64,000 nucleotides of DNA from Hanstruepera ponticola. GTDB lineage: Bacteria; Bacteroidota; Bacteroidia; Flavobacteriales; Flavobacteriaceae. The notes below the pieces were generated by a model, which saw only the letters and a list, made by a program, of their open reading frames with translations, was not told the DNA's origin and did not search any database. The stretch spans positions 62,001 to 126,000 of the forward strand of contig NZ_JABANC010000005.1 in NCBI RefSeq assembly GCF_012931685.1, written 5' to 3'. Of the stretch, positions 61,450 through 64,000 are shown piece by piece. The first letter of the stretch is position 1; each line of letters opens with the position of its first letter. Both the position numbers and the translations under genes were made by a program.

Positions 61450-62640
61450 TTAAGATAAAACCTGTTGTACTTTATCAGCTGCTTCTTGAAATTCAGTAGC
61501 GCTCATCACATCCAATCCAGAATTATCAATTAATTCCTTTGCAATGTCTGCATTCGTACCTTGTAAACGTACTATGATAGGCACATTTATGGTTCCCATG
61601 TTTTTATAAGCATCAATAACACCTTGAGCCACACGGTCACAACGAACAATACCACCAAATATATTAATTAGAATAGCCTTAACTGCTGGATCTTTTAAAA
61701 TGATTTTAAATGCAGCCTCTACTCTAGCCGCATCAGCAGTACCTCCAACATCTAAAAAGTTAGCTGGCTCACCACCTGCTTGCTTAATTAAATCCATGGT
61801 AGCCATTGCAAGTCCAGCACCATTAACCATACAGCCAACGTTTCCATCTAAATCTACATAGTTCAATCCAAGCTCACCAGCTTCAACTTCAATAGCACTT
61901 TCCTCTCTTATATCACGTAAATCAAGATAATTTTTGTGTCTGTAAAGCGCATTATCATCGATCGTTACTTTAGCATCAACAGCCATTATTTTGTTATCAC
62001 TAGTCTTTAAAACCGGATTGATTTCAAATAAAGATGAATCAGATTCTACATAAGCCGTATATAAAGCAGTAACAAATTTTGTCATCTCCTTAAATGCCAT
62101 TCCTGACAAACCTAAATTAAAAGCAACACGTCTAGCTTGAAAAGGCATTATTCCTACTGATGGATCAATTTCTTCAGTAAATATTAAATGTGGTGTTTCT
62201 TCTGCAACTGTTTCAATATCCATACCGCCTTCGGTAGAATACATAATCATATTACGACCTGTACCACGATTTAATAGAACGGACATGTAAAATTCACTTG
62301 TTTCACTTTCTCCTGGATAGTAAACATCTTCGGCTATTAACACCTGATGCACACGCTTACCTTCGGCTGAAGTTTGTGGTGTCACCAAATTCATTCCAAT
62401 AATTTGACCAGCAATTTCTTCAACTTCCTTAAGGTTTTTGGCTAATTTAACACCACCACCTTTTCCACGACCACCTGCGTGCACTTGAGCCTTTATAACA
62501 TGCCAACTAGTACCTGTTTCATCAGTCAATTGTTTAGCAGCAGCAACTGCTTCTTGAGGGTTTTGTGCAACAATACCTCTTTGAATGCGCACGCCAAAAC
62601 TATTTAATATTTCTTTTCCTTGATATTCGTGTAAGTTCAT
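61450..62640 (-). CDS. sucC: Succinyl-CoA synthetase (ADP-forming) beta subunit
   Basis: 396 residues. The ATP-grasp N-terminal domain starts [17 protein letters not shown] and has [29 protein letters not shown] near 205 binds metal. The C-terminal CoA-ligase-type domain has [38 protein letters not shown] and [20 protein letters not shown]. With the alpha subunit (not in this window) it makes ATP or GTP from succinyl-CoA in the TCA cycle. A TACTTTTG box on the minus strand lies 26 bp upstream. Length and motifs are complete. Confidence 0.97.
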   Translation of the reverse strand: MNLHEYQGKEILNSFGVRIQRGIVAQNPQEAVAAAKQLTDETGTSWHVIKAQVHAGGRGKGGGVKLAKNLKEVEEIAGQIIGMNLVTPQTSAEGKRVHQVLIAEDVYYPGESETSEFYMSVLLNRGTGRNMIMYSTEGGMDIETVAEETPHLIFTEEIDPSVGIMPFQARRVAFNLGLSGMAFKEMTKFVTALYTAYVESDSSLFEINPVLKTSDNKIMAVDAKVTIDDNALYRHKNYLDLRDIREESAIEVEAGELGLNYVDLDGNVGCMVNGAGLAMATMDLIKQAGGEPANFLDVGGTADAARVEAAFKIILKDPAVKAILINIFGGIVRCDRVAQGVIDAYKNMGTINVPIIVRLQGTNADIAKELIDNSGLDVMSATEFQEAADKVQQVLS

Positions 62641-62665
62641 CTTTTAATCCATATTTAAAGTGCCA

Positions 62666-62673
62666 CAAAAGTA
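62666..62673 (-). promoter_or_regulatory. -7 promoter box for sucC
   Basis: CAAAAGTA reads TACTTTTG on the minus strand, 25 nt before the sucC ATG. Confidence 0.5.
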
Positions 62674-62788
62674 ATCATCCTATTACTTTTTACCAATAAA
62701 TTTTAAAGGAAGTATTCTCGCTCTTTTTAATTGACTGAATTTTGATATAAATCCCTAGAGATTCTAGCTACAATCCAAAAATACTTTT

Positions 62789-62796
62789 TAGTTTTG
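62789..62796 (+). promoter_or_regulatory. -7 promoter box for lysA
   Basis: TAGTTTTG fits the consensus, 19 nt before the lysA ATG. Confidence 0.5.
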
Positions 62797-62815
62797 CGAA
62801 TCTTAAATTAAAAAA

Positions 62816-64000
62816 ATGAATTCAAAAACCTTATTACAAATTGCAGCGGACTACGGAAGTCCCGTTTATGTGTATAACTCTGAAAAAATTGTTTCACAGT
62901 ACAAACGCTTAACCAATGCTTTTAATAAGGTTAAAAAGGTAAAAATAAATTATGCTGTAAAAGCGTTATCAAACATTTCAGTATTGAAACTTATGAATTC
63001 ATTAGGTTCAGGTTTGGATACGGTATCTATTCAGGAAGTAAAACTGGGATTAGAAGCTGGCTTTTCACCTGAAAACATAATTTATACGCCTAATGGTGTG
63101 TCCTTGGAAGAAATTGAACTTGCTGCCAGTTTAGGTGTACAGATTAATATTGACAATCTCTCTATTTTGGAGCAATTTGGAACCAAATTTCCAAAAACAC
63201 CAGTTTGCATTCGAATTAATCCTCATGTCATGGCTGGCGGAAACACGAATATTTCAGTTGGTCATATTGACAGTAAGTTTGGTATTTCCATCCATCAAAT
63301 ACCGCATATTTTACGTATTGTAGAAAATACCAATATGAACATTAACGGCATTCACATGCATACAGGTAGTGATATTCTAGATATCGATGTGTTTTTGTAC
63401 GCCATTGAAATTTTGTTTGAAACCGCCAAAAACTTTTCAGATTTAGAGTTTATAGATTTTGGTTCAGGTTTTAAAGTGCCTTACAAAGATGGCGATATTG
63501 AAACCAATATTGAAGAACTTGGAAACAAGTTAAGTAAACGTTTCAACGCATTTTGCAAAGAATATGGTAAAGAATTGACCTTGGCTTTTGAACCAGGAAA
63601 ATTTCTTGTAAGTGAAGCGGGTTATTTCTTAACTAAAGTTAATGTAGTCAAGCAAACCACCTCAACTGTATTTGCACAAATTGATTCAGGATTTAATCAC
63701 TTAATTCGTCCTATGCTCTATGGCTCCCAACATGAAATCATTAACATATCCAATCCAAATGGTCGTGAACGCTTTTATTCAGTTGTAGGCTATATTTGTG
63801 AAACAGATACGTTTGCCAATAACCGACGTATTAATGAAATTACAGAAGGTGATATTTTAGCATTTAAAAATGCTGGCGCGTATTGCTACTCCATGGCTTC
63901 AAATTACAACTCACGCTATAGACCTGCAGAAGTTTTATGGCACAACGGAAAAGCACATTTAATCAGAAAACGCGAAACCTTTGATGATATCATTAAAAAT
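62816..64000 (+). CDS. lysA: Diaminopimelate decarboxylase (3' end cut by window)
   Basis: Partial: 395 codons are present and the frame is still open at the last base, so only a few C-terminal residues are missing. The fold-type III PLP enzyme converts meso-diaminopimelate to lysine. Visible are INYAVKALSNISVLKLM (Schiff-base Lys in YAVKA, near 49), GSGLDTVSIQEVKLGLEAGF, KFGISIHQI, INGIHMHTGS near 180, FIDFGSGFKVPY, FEPGKFLVSEAGYF and NAGAYCYSMASNYNSRYRPAEVL. It shares the pathway with dapD at 24186. No frameshift is seen in the visible part. Confidence 0.96.
   Translation, partial: MNSKTLLQIAADYGSPVYVYNSEKIVSQYKRLTNAFNKVKKVKINYAVKALSNISVLKLMNSLGSGLDTVSIQEVKLGLEAGFSPENIIYTPNGVSLEEIELAASLGVQINIDNLSILEQFGTKFPKTPVCIRINPHVMAGGNTNISVGHIDSKFGISIHQIPHILRIVENTNMNINGIHMHTGSDILDIDVFLYAIEILFETAKNFSDLEFIDFGSGFKVPYKDGDIETNIEELGNKLSKRFNAFCKEYGKELTLAFEPGKFLVSEAGYFLTKVNVVKQTTSTVFAQIDSGFNHLIRPMLYGSQHEIINISNPNGRERFYSVVGYICETDTFANNRRINEITEGDILAFKNAGAYCYSMASNYNSRYRPAEVLWHNGKAHLIRKRETFDDIIKN

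Overview
The window reads as chromosomal DNA of a Flavobacteriaceae-type Bacteroidota bacterium, probably marine. The evidence is low GC, TAnnTTTG-type -7 promoter boxes, almost no Shine-Dalgarno sequences, an OstA-like LPS protein, paired DUF368 proteins, a DUF5606 protein, and six large secreted proteins ending in the type IX secretion (T9SS) type-B / gliding-motility-associated C-terminal domain. I cannot name a genus. No tRNA, rRNA, CRISPR array, transposase or integrase gene was recognised.

Layout. 1-5156: partial peptidylprolyl isomerase (-), SRPBCC protein, then the SpoT/Rsh - Fur-like - PurA cluster. 5157-11292: accessory-looking stretch with a serine hydrolase, a lipocalin-like lipoprotein, a long PLP enzyme, an unknown gene whose start and stop codons lie inside a 15-bp inverted repeat with integron-attC-like cores, and a 700-bp non-coding part carrying two 11-bp-period tandem arrays. 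11293-20720: OstA-like protein, class III aminotransferase, TPR protein, two tandem DUF368 transporters, AroE, DUF349 protein. 20721-24069: a terminator, a 67-bp tandem repeat built from the end of mazG, then mazG, DUF5606, def, a small secreted protein and ruvX on the minus strand. 24186-34215: dapD, then surface-polysaccharide genes (GT9, GT2s, Kdo-kinase-like, GT4, and a DegT aminotransferase with two acyltransferases for an N-acylated amino sugar). 34300-40230: tsaC-like, CCA transferase, GNAT, heme A synthase, a pRiA4b ORF-3-like protein and an ABC exporter pair behind a perfect palindromic operator. 40258-57628: six same-strand T9SS type-B surface proteins. 57704-64000: uvrB, TerB-like, DUF1456, APS/PAPS reductase, sucC, and lysA running off the end.

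How the genes fit together. The two largest themes are the cell envelope (LPS transport and sugar assembly, undecaprenyl-phosphate recycling, secreted adhesin-like proteins) and core housekeeping (ppGpp, purine, lysine/peptidoglycan precursor, shikimate, sulfur assimilation, DNA repair). The most unusual features are the T9SS paralogue array with 1 to 11 copies of a roughly 95-residue Asp-rich module, the inverted-repeat-bounded cassette-like gene, the 11-bp tandem arrays, the mazG-derived 67-bp repeat, and a CATCGAT-type motif repeated in three intergenic regions.
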